This document shows, in pieces, positions 8,252 through 17,195 of a stretch of 57,065 nucleotides of DNA. Location: positions 1 to 57,065 of the forward strand of contig JACQXX010000057.1 of NCBI GenBank assembly GCA_016208495.1, written 5' to 3'. A program made the translations under genes and the position numbers. The notes under the pieces are model-generated. The model did not search any database. It worked only from the letters and a program-made list of their open reading frames with translations, and was not told the origin of the DNA. Numbering within the stretch: position 1 is the stretch's first letter; the number at the start of each line of letters is the position of its first letter. Origin of the DNA: Acidobacteriota bacterium. Its GTDB lineage: Bacteria; Acidobacteriota; Blastocatellia; Chloracidobacteriales; Chloracidobacteriaceae.

Positions 8252-9238
8252 TCACACATACTCATTGGCGCGAAACCACTCCACAGCATCACGGAGCGCG
8301 GTTTCAATCGGGGTTTGGGGCAGGCCAAGTTCGCGGATGGCTTTATCGCTTCGATAGTACATGGCGTGTTTGGCCATTTTGGCGCTGTCAATTTCAACAG
8401 TTGGGGGACGGCCAGTGAGCCGACTGATGAAAAGTTCGTCAATGTAGCCGACCGCAATTGGAATCCAATGTGGAATCGCTTTTGTCGGTGCGGGGAGGCC
8501 CGTGATGACTTCGAGCATGTCCACCAGTTCCTTGAGCGTCACGTTGCGGTTCCCCAAAATGTAGCGTTCACCAATCCGGCCTTTTTCAGCCGCCAGCAGA
8601 TGTCCTTTGACGACGTCGCGAACATCCACCAGGTTGAGTCCAGTGTGGACATACAGCGGCATTTCACGCTTCAAAAACCGAAGAACAATATTTCCAGTTG
8701 GGGTGGGCTTGACGTCACGCGGGCCAATTGGGGTACTTGGATTGACGATTACCACGGGGAGTCCTTCGCGGGCAGCCGCGACGGCGGCTTCTTCGGCCAG
8801 GAACTTTGATTTTTTATAGGCACTGACCAGTTCATCAACTGTTGTGCAGGTGGTTTCATCCGCTTCCTGACCGTGAGGTGGCACGCCGATAGCGGCCACT
8901 GAACTGGTGTGGACAAACCGTCGAATATTGGTTTTCCGAGCGGCTCGAAGCAGATTCTTGGTGCCATCAACGTTGCTTCGATAAATGGCCGCACTGTCAC
9001 GCCGAAGCAGGCTGTAATGAGCCGCCACGTGAAAAACCAGTTGGCACCCATCGAGAGCCCGGTGTAAAAAGTGTTCGTCGTTTAAATCTCCCTCAACACA
9101 ATCAATTGTCAACCCTTCCAGATTTTTTTGGTCACTTCCGGGTCGTACCAGCGCCCGGACTTCACTGCCTGAGGCCAGGAGTTCCGGGATGAGATTTCCG
9201 CCGATAAATCCCGTGCCTCCAGTCACAAATGCACGCAT
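8252..9238 (-). CDS. hpnA: NAD-dependent epimerase/dehydratase, HpnA-like
   Basis: This is an extended short-chain dehydrogenase of 328 residues. It has the N-terminal dinucleotide-binding motif GGTGFIGG at residues 7-14, the acidic residue pair after ALVRP, and the YKKSK form of the catalytic YxxxK. The overall sequence (RAFVTGGTGFIGGNL, YILGNRNVTLKEL) matches the hopanoid-associated sugar epimerase HpnA family, which modifies the sugar or ribosyl side chain of hopanoids in the cytoplasm. No squalene-hopene cyclase or other hpn gene is in the window, so the hopanoid role is inferred from similarity only. It may instead be a dihydroflavonol-4-reductase-like enzyme. AAAGGAG lies about 15 nt before the ATG, rather far. 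Confidence 0.8.
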   Translation of the reverse strand: MRAFVTGGTGFIGGNLIPELLASGSEVRALVRPGSDQKNLEGLTIDCVEGDLNDEHFLHRALDGCQLVFHVAAHYSLLRRDSAAIYRSNVDGTKNLLRAARKTNIRRFVHTSSVAAIGVPPHGQEADETTCTTVDELVSAYKKSKFLAEEAAVAAAREGLPVVIVNPSTPIGPRDVKPTPTGNIVLRFLKREMPLYVHTGLNLVDVRDVVKGHLLAAEKGRIGERYILGNRNVTLKELVDMLEVITGLPAPTKAIPHWIPIAVGYIDELFISRLTGRPPTVEIDSAKMAKHAMYYRSDKAIRELGLPQTPIETALRDAVEWFRANEYV

Positions 9239-9339
9239 AGATTGGTTGTTTTTCTCCTTTGACTGAATTTTGGATTGACACCACTGAAGTCACGGAACCA
9301 ACGATTTTCAAACCTCAAGCGGAGCCTCACCCAAAAACT

Positions 9340-10446
9340 ATGAAAAAACTCTTTGCGGCTGAAAACATTATGAATCTGCTGCTGGTCTTTGTGCCGGTGG
9401 CAATGATTTTGGAATGGGTGATCCACGCCCAACCCATCTGGATTTTTGTGGTATCGTGTCTGGCGATTATTCCACTGGCTGGCTTGATGGGAAAGGCCAC
9501 CGAGCACCTTTCGGAAAAATTAGGGGAAGGGATTGGCGGGTTGCTCAATGCCACCTTTGGCAACGCCGCGGAATTGATTATCGCGTTTATGGCGCTCCGC
9601 GAAGGGCTCTATGATGTGGTCAAAGCCTCGATCACGGGCTCGATTATCGGTAACCTGTTACTGGTCTTTGGGTTAAGTGCTCTGGTTGGTGGATTGAAAT
9701 TTCCAAATCAAACGTTTAACCGGACGGCAGCCAATCTCGGCACCACCATGCTCGCTTTGAGCGCGTTTGCACTGCTGATACCAGCCGTGTTTCACGCCAT
9801 TGTGTTTGGCAAAGCACCAGCCACCCACGAGCGCGAATTGAGCCTGGAAATTTCAATCGTGCTCTTTATTACCTATATCCTGAGTCTGATTTTTACGCTC
9901 AAAACCCATAAACATCTGTACGTTGGTGAGTTAGGTGATGCTGAAGAAGAAGCCATCGGGACCCACGGCTGGTCGCAAGGGAAATCAGTCGGCGTCCTGG
10001 TCGGTGCCACGGCTATGGTTGCGCTGATTAGTGAATTCCTGGTTGGGTCAGTTGAAGCCGCCGCCAAAACGCTTGGAATGACTGAAGTTTTCGTCGGCGT
10101 GATTCTGGTGGCGATTATTGGGAACGCGGCGGAGCATTCAACCGCCGTGCTGATGGCGCTTAAAAACAAGATGGACCTGGCGATGAACATTGCGGTTGGG
10201 TCTTCGCTTCAGATTGCCTTGTTTGTGGCCCCGATGCTGGTTTTTCTGAGCTATCCATTTGGCGGCAAAGGGCCAATGGATTTGCTTTTTACCACACTTG
10301 AAGTCGTTTCGATTGTGATTGCCGTCACCACAACCTCACTGGTTTCACAGGATGGCGAATCCAACTGGATGGAAGGTGTGCAATTACTGGCGGTGTATCT
10401 GATACTCGGGATTGCCTTTTACAACCTGCCGCATCTGCCGTTGTAA
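9340..10446 (+). CDS. cax: Calcium/proton antiporter (CAX family)
   Basis: This inner-membrane exchanger of about 368 residues has eleven or so hydrophobic segments. The two inverted alpha-repeats each carry the family signature: [13 protein letters not shown] in the first half and [11 protein letters not shown] in the second, with the conserved Glu residues that bind Ca2+. An acidic loop ([12 protein letters not shown]) separates the two halves. It exports Ca2+ in exchange for protons. A longer TTG-started frame from 9259 exists, but its extra 27 residues are not membrane-like. I prefer ATG 9340, although no strong ribosome site precedes it. It is divergent from the epimerase gene and shares the short 9239-9339 gap with it. 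Confidence 0.9.
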   Translation: MKKLFAAENIMNLLLVFVPVAMILEWVIHAQPIWIFVVSCLAIIPLAGLMGKATEHLSEKLGEGIGGLLNATFGNAAELIIAFMALREGLYDVVKASITGSIIGNLLLVFGLSALVGGLKFPNQTFNRTAANLGTTMLALSAFALLIPAVFHAIVFGKAPATHERELSLEISIVLFITYILSLIFTLKTHKHLYVGELGDAEEEAIGTHGWSQGKSVGVLVGATAMVALISEFLVGSVEAAAKTLGMTEVFVGVILVAIIGNAAEHSTAVLMALKNKMDLAMNIAVGSSLQIALFVAPMLVFLSYPFGGKGPMDLLFTTLEVVSIVIAVTTTSLVSQDGESNWMEGVQLLAVYLILGIAFYNLPHLPL

Positions 10447-10495
10447 CAGATTCGCTCGTCAGTTCACCTGGAATTTGCAGTGAAAGGCCAACGAT

Positions 10496-11536
10496 ATGCG
10501 AAGTTTCGGTCTTGTCTCGGCAGCCGTTTTGATGCTGGCATGGATTGGAGTTTCAAGTTCTCCGATTCAGGCGAAACCAATGAATATCAACACTTTGAGC
10601 ACCGCCCAAACCATTCGGGATGGTGCTCTTTTGTATTTTCCGCTTGAAGTCGGGAATCAGTGGATCTATCGCAGCACCACCCTTGAAGGCATCGTGATCG
10701 AAGTCGTTGAAATCCGTGAAGTCCAGGGCAAATCTTACTTTGTGGTGAGAGGATTGGTCCGAGGGCGCGACATACTGGTCCGTGAGTCCAAAAAAGGGAC
10801 CCTGGTGATTTTTGATGAAGAATCGAAAACCGAAAATCTGTGGTATGACTTTAAGACGAAAAAGGATGATGATTTTATATCGCCACCTCACGTCTGTGCG
10901 CCGAAAGCAGTAATGACATCAAGGACATACACGTATCGAGGGTTGATTGGCACCTATTCCAATGCCCTGCAACTCACGTACCCTGGTGTTTTTCAATGCG
11001 GCAATGCTCAGGAAATTTTTGTTCCGACCATTGGGCTGGTTCAGTGGACCGAAGTGCGTGGTCCGGCACAGTTTGTCTACGATTTGATGTATGTGCGGCT
11101 TGGAAAAAATACCGTCTTGACCCAGCCGGAGATCGGTTTTTTCATCACGCTTGATCAGTCAACCTATTTGACACGCCCGCCGGGTACAACCGCCGGGTAT
11201 ATTCCACATTTGACAGCAAAGATTACACTTCGAAGCACCCATCCGGCACCATTGAAACTGACCTTTCCCACCGGGCAACTGTTTGATTTCTCGATTCGGG
11301 ATGAGAAAGGCGAAGTCTTTTATACCTGGTCAGATGGGAAGGGATTTCCTGAAGTCATCACTGAAGAATCAGTCTCCGGCGAGCGACATTTTGTCATCGG
11401 TGTGCCGTTGATCACGTCAGATGCCTGGATTTTGCCCGCCGGCCACTATATCGCCGAAGCCTGGATGACGACGCAGGGGACGCGCAAATTTGCGGCTTCA
11501 GTTGGATTTGAAGTGGTGGACAATAAATCGAAATAA
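10496..11536 (+). CDS. Secreted protein with C-terminal BsuPI-like domain
   Basis: The 346-residue product starts with a signal peptide (hydrophobic core VSAAVLMLAWIGVS, likely cleavage after IQA). Residues about 45-200 begin YFPLEVGNQWIYRST, a common opening of secreted proteins of unknown function that carry a WIY-type beta domain. Residues about 235-340 (LRSTHPAPLKLTFPTGQLFDFSI ... ILPAGHYIAEAW) match the BsuPI fold, named after an intracellular proteinase inhibitor of Bacillus. AAAGG lies 8 nt before the ATG. The M48 protease gene follows about 250 bases downstream. A protease-inhibitor pairing is possible but unproven. Confidence 0.75.
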   Translation: MRSFGLVSAAVLMLAWIGVSSSPIQAKPMNINTLSTAQTIRDGALLYFPLEVGNQWIYRSTTLEGIVIEVVEIREVQGKSYFVVRGLVRGRDILVRESKKGTLVIFDEESKTENLWYDFKTKKDDDFISPPHVCAPKAVMTSRTYTYRGLIGTYSNALQLTYPGVFQCGNAQEIFVPTIGLVQWTEVRGPAQFVYDLMYVRLGKNTVLTQPEIGFFITLDQSTYLTRPPGTTAGYIPHLTAKITLRSTHPAPLKLTFPTGQLFDFSIRDEKGEVFYTWSDGKGFPEVITEESVSGERHFVIGVPLITSDAWILPAGHYIAEAWMTTQGTRKFAASVGFEVVDNKSK

Positions 11537-11609
11537 TACCAGTCCGTCGTCAGTGGCAGTGGTCAGTCGTTCGCTCAGTTGATTTCGCTGAATAGCTTGA
11601 CTATTTCCT

Positions 11610-11670
11610 GGGAGCGCCGGCATCTGATTGAAAACCAACCGCTTTGTGCCAGCAAGATGCCGGCGCTCCC
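11610..11670. repeat. Perfect 16-bp inverted repeat with 29-nt loop
   Basis: The left arm 11610-11625 (GGGAGCGCCGGCATCT) is the exact reverse complement of 11655-11670. It lies in the gap after the BsuPI gene. No T-run follows, so I regard it as a dispersed intergenic palindrome rather than a terminator. Just before it, 11543-11575 has short imperfect CAGT-type repeats. Confidence 0.85.
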
Positions 11671-11786
11671 ACGAGGAATCTTTTCCTGAGAATTTATGCT
11701 TCCTGGCCCGTGATTTGCTCGGTGTTAGGCATTGAGGAAAATCACCCAGACCTGTTTTGTTCAGGTGTCGAAGGGAGGTAAGTTGT

Positions 11787-13199
11787 ATGGTGACCTCTCG
11801 CTTAAAATCTCACTTTCCGTTGCGTTTCCAACAATTCCTTTCCATTGGGATCAGTGCAGTTTTGCTTACGATACTGTGTTTACCAGTTCGTGGGCAGGAA
11901 GTTCCATCGCCCCAGCCACCTCTTTCTGAACTGGTTGAGCAACCCTACCTCCAGGTGTTGATTCTTGCCCCGCAGCTTGAACTTTCACGTTCTGAAGTTG
12001 CCGATTTTCGGGCTGAACTCAAACGCCAGAAGGAGCTGGAACAAAAGCGGTTTGAATCACAGGAAAAATTGCTGGCCCGCACCATTGAACAATGGCAAAA
12101 ACAACTTGAAGTGCTGAACCGGAGTGCTTCGAAAGACTCTGAGACAATGGCAAAGCAGCGTAAAGACGCCCATTGCCAAATTTTGAAGCTCGAACGTGAA
12201 AAGCGTGAAAAAACACTGGCCCGTAAACATGGTGTTCCGGTCGCCTTTGAAAATAAGCTGGCCAAGCTCGATTTATTAGTGGACTGGCCAGCCAAAGAGC
12301 AGGAAATCAAAAATACCATCGCTTCGGGAACCGCCCGTCAACGTCGGTATGGAAATGTCGAAGATATTGGCATCCGGGTCATTGTCAAAGACCAGGAAAA
12401 AGACATCAAGCTTGGTGAACGTGCAGTTCAAGAACTCAAGCTGTATGGCCTGCTTCCAAAGGAATTTGACGACAAGGAAGTCAATGATTTTGTGCGGGTG
12501 GTGGCTGAAAATATCGCAATCAATTCTGACTTGAAAGTGCCACTCAAGGTCACAATCCTGGAAAGCGATGAAATCAATGCCTTTGCCTTGCCGGGTGGTT
12601 ACCTCTTTATCAACACGGGGTTGATCCAGCATGTTCGCACTGAAGCAGAGTTAGCCGGAGTGATTTCGCATGAAATCGCCCACATCACTGGTCGTCACGG
12701 TGCCCGATTGATGAAGCGAGTGACAATTGCCAGCATCATTTTTGAAGCTGCCCAGGTTGCCGCCATCATTTTTACCGGCGGCATTGCAGGCATCGGAACA
12801 TACTATGCTCTGCAATATGGATTCTTTGGGTTGGGACTGATGTTGAATCTGGCGTTATTGGGCGTTTGCCGCGATTTTGAGGCCGAAGCGGATCAACTCG
12901 GTGTTCAGTATGCGTGGCGCGCGGGCTATGACCCACGCGGATTTGTTACCTTTTTTGACTACATGGCCAGTGAAAAAGGCTATGTCAAATCCTCAAGCTT
13001 TTTCCGAACGCATCCGCCATTCTTTGAACGAATCGTGAGTACGTTCAGTGAAATTGCTTATTTACCGGAAATGGAAGTTCAAAAAATTGACTCCAGCGAG
13101 TTTCAGGCGATCAAAATTCGCCTCAAAACTTTGCTGGAGCAGACAAAACTCGAAGAGAAAAACAAACCTTCTCTCAAGCGAAAAATTGAATGTGATTGA
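11787..13199 (+). CDS. M48-family zinc metalloprotease, secreted or membrane-bound
   Basis: This 470-residue protein has a signal peptide (hydrophobic core [16 protein letters not shown] ending VRGQ). A charged, probably coiled-coil region follows at about 50-150 ([20 protein letters not shown]). The peptidase domain has the zinc motif HEIAH at residues 295-299 and the third-ligand region FEAEADQLG around 365. Hydrophobic segments between the two motifs may dip into the membrane. M48 proteins of this kind (BepA/LoiP-like) degrade or help fold envelope proteins. GGGAGG at 11773-11778 with 8-nt spacing decides ATG 11787; a TTG frame from 11757 is longer but lacks a ribosome site. The coiled region before the catalytic domain is an addition to the usual short form. 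Confidence 0.9.
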   Translation: MVTSRLKSHFPLRFQQFLSIGISAVLLTILCLPVRGQEVPSPQPPLSELVEQPYLQVLILAPQLELSRSEVADFRAELKRQKELEQKRFESQEKLLARTIEQWQKQLEVLNRSASKDSETMAKQRKDAHCQILKLEREKREKTLARKHGVPVAFENKLAKLDLLVDWPAKEQEIKNTIASGTARQRRYGNVEDIGIRVIVKDQEKDIKLGERAVQELKLYGLLPKEFDDKEVNDFVRVVAENIAINSDLKVPLKVTILESDEINAFALPGGYLFINTGLIQHVRTEAELAGVISHEIAHITGRHGARLMKRVTIASIIFEAAQVAAIIFTGGIAGIGTYYALQYGFFGLGLMLNLALLGVCRDFEAEADQLGVQYAWRAGYDPRGFVTFFDYMASEKGYVKSSSFFRTHPPFFERIVSTFSEIAYLPEMEVQKIDSSEFQAIKIRLKTLLEQTKLEEKNKPSLKRKIECD

Positions 13200-13568
13200 T
13201 TGCCAATCGAATGAAGAACCTTTTTAGTGGTTAGTGGTTAGTGGTTAGAAATCAATACTTTCGAAGAAGGACCAAGGCTCAACCACCAAATACCAGGGAC
13301 CAAGGGACCCAGAAGAAAATAAAATCCCACTGAAATCGGGTTCAGGGTTCAGGGTTCAGGGTTTCAGCGATGAGTTGACTGATCCCACTCAAGATGAAGA
13401 CTGGGGAACTGGCGGGTACCACTCAACGTGGAGTATCTGGCCCTGAACCCTGAACCCTGGTGGTATGATATTTCCATCCGACTCCCTTAACTGGCATCAC
13501 TAACCACTTTCTTCATTCTCAATTTTTCATTCTCGTTTTATTTGACAAGGACTTCCACCTGATTCGAA
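13200..13568. other. Repeat-filled gap downstream of the M48 protease gene
   Basis: No gene is seen. A short direct repeat (GTGGTTA units, about 13228-13247) is followed by a near-repeat of ACCAAGGGACC-like units (13270-13312), and then by the inverted pair of heptamer arrays at 13338-13460. The final 100 bases show nothing I can name. Confidence 0.7.
13338..13460. repeat. Inverted pair of heptamer arrays around a 73-nt spacer
   Basis: Positions 13338-13366 hold three copies of GGGTTCA and a fourth 8-nt variant. Positions 13441-13460 hold CCCTGAA twice and a partial third copy, the reverse complement of the first array. The 73-nt spacer is non-coding and has a small hairpin (CCAC/GTGG around 13412-13424). 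A transcript could fold into a stem of about 20 bp closing the spacer. The same layout carries a gene at 30457-31057. Confidence 0.9.
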
Positions 13569-13892
13569 TTAGAGATAGGTATTGCGACTTACGGTTTGAC
13601 TGTAGGTCGTCACATTTGATTTGAGGGTTGCGACTCGACTGAATGTGCCGTTGCTTTTCAGTGCTCGTTCCACATAAAACCCGGTTTCATTGGTTGACCG
13701 ATCTGTCCACCGAAGCGTCACTTTCCGTGAAGCAACCGTTGCCGTCAAATTCGACGGGGCATTGATGAAGTTGGGGTCAGTTCCCGTAGCTGTAATCGTC
13801 AAACTCGTTGAAGCTGTTTTCCCGCCATTATCGGTAACCGTCAGTGTTGCCGTGTAGGTGCCTGCTGTTGCGTAGGTATCGAAATCAATCAT
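13569..13892 (-). pseudogene. Fragment of a secreted PKD-FN3 protein gene
   Basis: The 107-residue frame is the tail of a PKD domain (YATAGTYTATLTVTDNGG) followed by most of an FN3 domain (PSNLTATVASRKVTLRWTD, STNETGFYVERAL). It ends at NTYL-stop, just where an FN3 domain would continue with a YRVRA-like strand, so the C-terminus is cut by a stop or frameshift. At the N-terminus an in-frame TGA and the AT-rich end of the IS607-type element replace the start of the PKD domain (WDFGDG part missing). It is the remnant of a larger exported protein broken by insertion or decay. Similar FN3 domains are in the proteins at 25485 and 28185. Confidence 0.75.
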
Positions 13893-13945
13893 TCATTTTA
13901 TATAAAATCATAGTATTTTAATAAAATTTATATTATATTCTGAAT

Positions 13946-14548
13946 ATGAAACTTTCGACCTACGCAAAACACATGGGAGTGTGCTATCTGACGGCGTACA
14001 ACTGGTTCAAAGCTGGACGGATTCAAGGGTATCAAATGGAGACTGGCACAATCATTGTGACCGAACCAGTCAGCCGTCCGATAGTCAAGACACAAACCCG
14101 AAAGGTGGCGATCTACGCACGGGTTTCGGCGGCGGAAAACAAAGAGAATCTGGAAGCACAGGCACAACGAGTGATGGATTACTGCACGGCCCGAGGATAT
14201 CAAATTGGGCAAGTGGTCAAAGAAGTGGGGTCAGGGGTCAACGATACGCGACCCAAATTGCTGAAACTGCTGACGGATACGACGGTGAAGTGTATTGTGT
14301 GCGAACACAAAGACCGGCTGGCACGGAGTGGGTTTCATTTTGTGGAAGAGTTGCTCAAAATCCAAGGGCGAGAAGTGGAGGTAATCAATCTGGCGGAAAA
14401 CGAGAACGAAGATTTGATGGATGATTTCGTGAGCAGTGTGACTTCATTTTGTGCCCGGCTGTATGGACAGAGGCGATCAAAACGGAAGACGGAGCGGATT
14501 ATCGCGGAACTCAAACGGGAAGAAACCGATGAACCGGGCGATCAATAA
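13946..14548 (+). CDS. tnpA: IS607-family serine recombinase (TnpA)
   Basis: The product is 200 residues. The N-terminus is a MerR-like helix-turn-helix (STYAKHMGVCYLTAYNWFKAGRI), followed by a serine-resolvase catalytic domain with the nucleophile in YARVSAAENKENLEAQ, the conserved GSGVNDTRPKL region and EHKDRLARSGF. The C-terminus YGQRRSKRKTERII is typical of IS607 TnpA. It catalyses excision and integration of the element through a serine-DNA intermediate. Length and motifs are complete, so it may be active. Its end overlaps tnpB by 20 nt. Confidence 0.95.
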   Translation: MKLSTYAKHMGVCYLTAYNWFKAGRIQGYQMETGTIIVTEPVSRPIVKTQTRKVAIYARVSAAENKENLEAQAQRVMDYCTARGYQIGQVVKEVGSGVNDTRPKLLKLLTDTTVKCIVCEHKDRLARSGFHFVEELLKIQGREVEVINLAENENEDLMDDFVSSVTSFCARLYGQRRSKRKTERIIAELKREETDEPGDQ

Positions 14549-15809
14549 CCTCAAATTGGAAGCGGCGAATGTCGGGAAGCTGAAGCGGCTCGATGAAGTG
14601 GCCTCGGTGTATATCCTGGCGGTCCAGCGGCTGGTCAACATTTTGATTGCGACGGGGCAGCGAGTGCCAAATAAATATGGGGAAATCCCAGGTGATGAGG
14701 CGAACCTGATCGGGCCACCATCACCGGAAAATCAGCTCTCGGAGCGATGGCGGCGATGTGCGTGGCAACAAGCCTGTGGCATCGTCAAATCGTGGTATGC
14801 CAATGAGCGAACCAATCCACCCTGCCTCAATGTCGAGGACATCTGCATCCAGGCGAATGCGAATGTGGTGAAACTGGAAATGCAAGGCGCGCCGCAACGA
14901 GCCCGGTTGGAACAGATCAAACGCTTGAAAACCAAAGGGGAAGCGGAAGGCAAAGTGGTGCGGATTCCAAAGACGCTCCCGGATCCGAAGGGTGGGCGGC
15001 AGTTTGAATACTGGCTCAAAGTGGCGACGTTGCGCGCCGGGGAACCGATCTATCTCCCGGTGCAACTGTATCCGCGAGCCGCGAAACTTCTCAAAAGCGC
15101 ATCGCGAACCGCAAGCAGTGTCTTGCTGACCCGCCGCCGGGGTGAGTGGCAGCTCCAAATCGTGGTTGAGCATCAGGCCCCCGAACCGGTTACTGCCTCG
15201 GCCCCAGCCGTGGTTGGGATTGATGTCGGAATCGTCAATTTCGCCACTGTGTCACCGACTCATGACGTAGACTCTGGAGAATCGCTGCCTGAAACCGACC
15301 AGCGTCCGTTTCACCAGTCCTTTGGCGGCATCCCCGACCAACTCTCCAACCGGGTCGAACGAGACGCCGAACGGATGAGCCGGAAACAAAAACTCAATGT
15401 CTGTTTGGAAAAGAAGGGCCGGACACCGGTATCCCTCACCAATCCCGCCACCACGGCCTGGATTCGCAACCTGATCGGATATGCCCTCAATCAACTCCTG
15501 TTTTGGCTGCCCTCGCCGGATTCGGTGGTCATCGTGGTTGAAACCCAGGCTGAGTTTCACTGTCAACATTGTCACTTTCAAATCAACGCGGACTGCAATG
15601 CGAGCGACGTGATCGCCAAACGTTTTGGGGATCACCAGCTCAATCAGCTTTCAGTCCCGCGCACGGGAGACCTGCTGCTGGAGCGTTTTTGGAATACCAT
15701 CAGCTTCTCCTACGGCCCATCACCCACCGTTCCCCGTAGTGGAATGGCTGGCGAGAAGTCGTTCATCAGTCGTGACAGACCGCTCCGCCAGGTGAAACCG
15801 ATTTTATAA
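14529..15809 (+). CDS. tnpB: TnpB-type RNA-guided nuclease relative with an internal deletion
   Basis: This 426-residue protein follows tnpA with a 20-nt overlap, starting at ATG 14529. RuvC-I is clear (VVGIDVGIVNFATVS). A helix (NPATTAWIRNLIGYALNQLL) leads to the RuvC-II strand VVIVVE. In intact TnpB proteins this Glu is followed by some 60-80 residues holding the SQ-C-x-x-C-G half of the zinc ribbon. Here it jumps directly to the second half, FHCQHCHFQINADCNASDVI, which contains the RuvC-III Asp. The first CxxC is therefore missing and the zinc site cannot form as usual. The frame is intact, so the gene may be recently shortened, or the product may be a binding-only form. The guide-RNA region would be expected around the 3' end. 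Confidence 0.85.
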   Translation: MNRAINNLKLEAANVGKLKRLDEVASVYILAVQRLVNILIATGQRVPNKYGEIPGDEANLIGPPSPENQLSERWRRCAWQQACGIVKSWYANERTNPPCLNVEDICIQANANVVKLEMQGAPQRARLEQIKRLKTKGEAEGKVVRIPKTLPDPKGGRQFEYWLKVATLRAGEPIYLPVQLYPRAAKLLKSASRTASSVLLTRRRGEWQLQIVVEHQAPEPVTASAPAVVGIDVGIVNFATVSPTHDVDSGESLPETDQRPFHQSFGGIPDQLSNRVERDAERMSRKQKLNVCLEKKGRTPVSLTNPATTAWIRNLIGYALNQLLFWLPSPDSVVIVVETQAEFHCQHCHFQINADCNASDVIAKRFGDHQLNQLSVPRTGDLLLERFWNTISFSYGPSPTVPRSGMAGEKSFISRDRPLRQVKPIL

Positions 15810-16157
15810 ATTATAATAAAATTCGGAACTATCTCCTCCATCTGCCCCGGTACTGAAATCTCGAAATCCATTGCGATCTTTGGTGTTTCGTAAATATTTG
15901 AAAAATAAATATTTACAAGGGGAAATTGTCAGATCAACAATCCCAAAACACAGGTTCCGATCTGGCACTCAGGCTTGTTGAACAATTAGCCGATGCACAG
16001 TTTGTTTGGGCAGTCAGAAAAATTTGATTGTTTTTTGAGAGAGTGCGGGGAAATTAGCGTGGTGCAACCCTACCACTCTAACTGGAAAAAAGATGTAAAT
16101 AAACCTTCATCTATTTTTCATTGAGCTGGGAAAAATCTGGCGAGATTTGATGTAGGG
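15810..16157. other. Gap right of the IS607-type element, with an AT-rich hairpin
   Basis: There is no credible gene. A perfect hairpin lies at 15890-15916: arms GTAAATATTT (15890-15899) and AAATATTTAC (15907-15916) with a 7-nt loop. The first 60 bases may still belong to the element's right end, and the rest shows nothing recognisable. Confidence 0.6.
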
Positions 16158-17171
16158 TTATTTTTTTCTGAGAATTTGAATGAAGTCCACTACTCTGGAT
16201 TCTGCCCAACGGCGGCAATTGTTTTCTCGGATGGCTGAGATAAATGCAACGTGCCCGCCGTGGCGGGTAATGATGGCGACCAGATTTGGATTGGCGGTAA
16301 CTGTTTTATTATGAAGGGGATCTGCCGGGATAAAGGGATCATCCTCTGAATGCAGGATCAGGGTTGGGATTTGAATATCAGCCAGGTAGTTGCGAGAGCT
16401 GGCCCGTTCATAATAATCAGCCGCATCTCGAAATCCGGAATAGGGCGCCGTGTAGACATCATCAAATTTTCGCAAGGTCTGGATTTTGGGTAGAAGTGAC
16501 TCGTCAACCCACCCTGGATAGGTCTGGTTGTAGGCAACCACTTTGCGCTTGATACTGCGCAGGAAATTCATGTGGTAAAGGTAATTGGTGTGGCGTTCGA
16601 GGGCATCAATGCAGGTGGGAAGGTATACGGAAGGGGAAATCGCGACTAGTCCACGCAAAATATTCTTTCCATTGGATTTTTCTTCTCCGGCAAATTTGAG
16701 GGATTGATTTCCGCCAAGTGAAAATCCAGCCAGATAACATTCCTCGACACCATCAACTTCGCGCAACTGATGAAATATCTGCCGCAGATCCTCAGTCAGA
16801 CCAGCATGATAAAATGCCTGGTTTGGTTTAACGCCACCACAATTGCGGATATTGAGTCTGACGACATTGAACCCAGCCGCCAGCGCTTTTTCAGCCGTTC
16901 CAATCATATACGGAGACTCGGTTGAGCCTTCCATGCCATGAATGAGGACCAGGCAAGGCGTTTTTTTCTTGTCCGATTGCCAGGAGCAATGCCCCAAAAT
17001 CTGAATATGATGTGGCAGGTGAAACATCCGTGGTTCAGAGTACCGCTCCAACCAGTGTTTCCGGCGGGAAAGCACTGCCGATGCAATCGTTTGAGCGTGT
17101 CCACTCTTGAGTAGAGGATGTGGAATAAAAGGCTTCTGGTCAAAAACCGATAAGATTGCGCTTCGATTCAT
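16158..17171 (-). CDS. yheT: YheT-family alpha/beta hydrolase
   Basis: The 337-residue protein shows the family opening HPLLKSGHAQTI and the oxyanion region LVLIHGMEGSTESPYM. The nucleophile elbow is GFSLGGNQSLKFAGE, the Asp is in LILHSEDDPFIP and the His is in RHGGHVAFI. These are the marks of the YheT/ABHD1-3 group, predicted carboxylesterases or lipases acting on medium or long acyl chains. The length is normal. It lies just downstream of the ankyrin kinase gene on the same strand, with a 24-nt gap, so the two may be co-transcribed. No signal peptide is visible. Confidence 0.9.
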   Translation of the reverse strand: MNRSAILSVFDQKPFIPHPLLKSGHAQTIASAVLSRRKHWLERYSEPRMFHLPHHIQILGHCSWQSDKKKTPCLVLIHGMEGSTESPYMIGTAEKALAAGFNVVRLNIRNCGGVKPNQAFYHAGLTEDLRQIFHQLREVDGVEECYLAGFSLGGNQSLKFAGEEKSNGKNILRGLVAISPSVYLPTCIDALERHTNYLYHMNFLRSIKRKVVAYNQTYPGWVDESLLPKIQTLRKFDDVYTAPYSGFRDAADYYERASSRNYLADIQIPTLILHSEDDPFIPADPLHNKTVTANPNLVAIITRHGGHVAFISAIRENNCRRWAESRVVDFIQILRKK

Positions 17172-17195
17172 TGGTCTATTATTTTTAATCAGTAG

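Larger units (their letters stand above)
13893..15835 (+). mobile_element. IS607-type insertion element (approximate limits)
   Basis: The element carries a serine-recombinase tnpA and an overlapping tnpB, the standard IS607 order. Both flanks are strongly AT-rich and share a TAATAAAATT-like string (about 13919-13930 and 15812-15823), which may mark the ends. IS607 elements have no terminal inverted repeats and usually no target duplication, so exact ends cannot be read. The left end lies against the interrupted PKD-FN3 gene. I do not recognise the other half of that gene beyond the right end. Confidence 0.75.

Noticed and set aside
7903-8457. A 184-residue minus-strand frame across the heptamer array
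   Set aside because: It is repeat-driven (GFGVRGS units) and overlaps the SH3 and epimerase genes.
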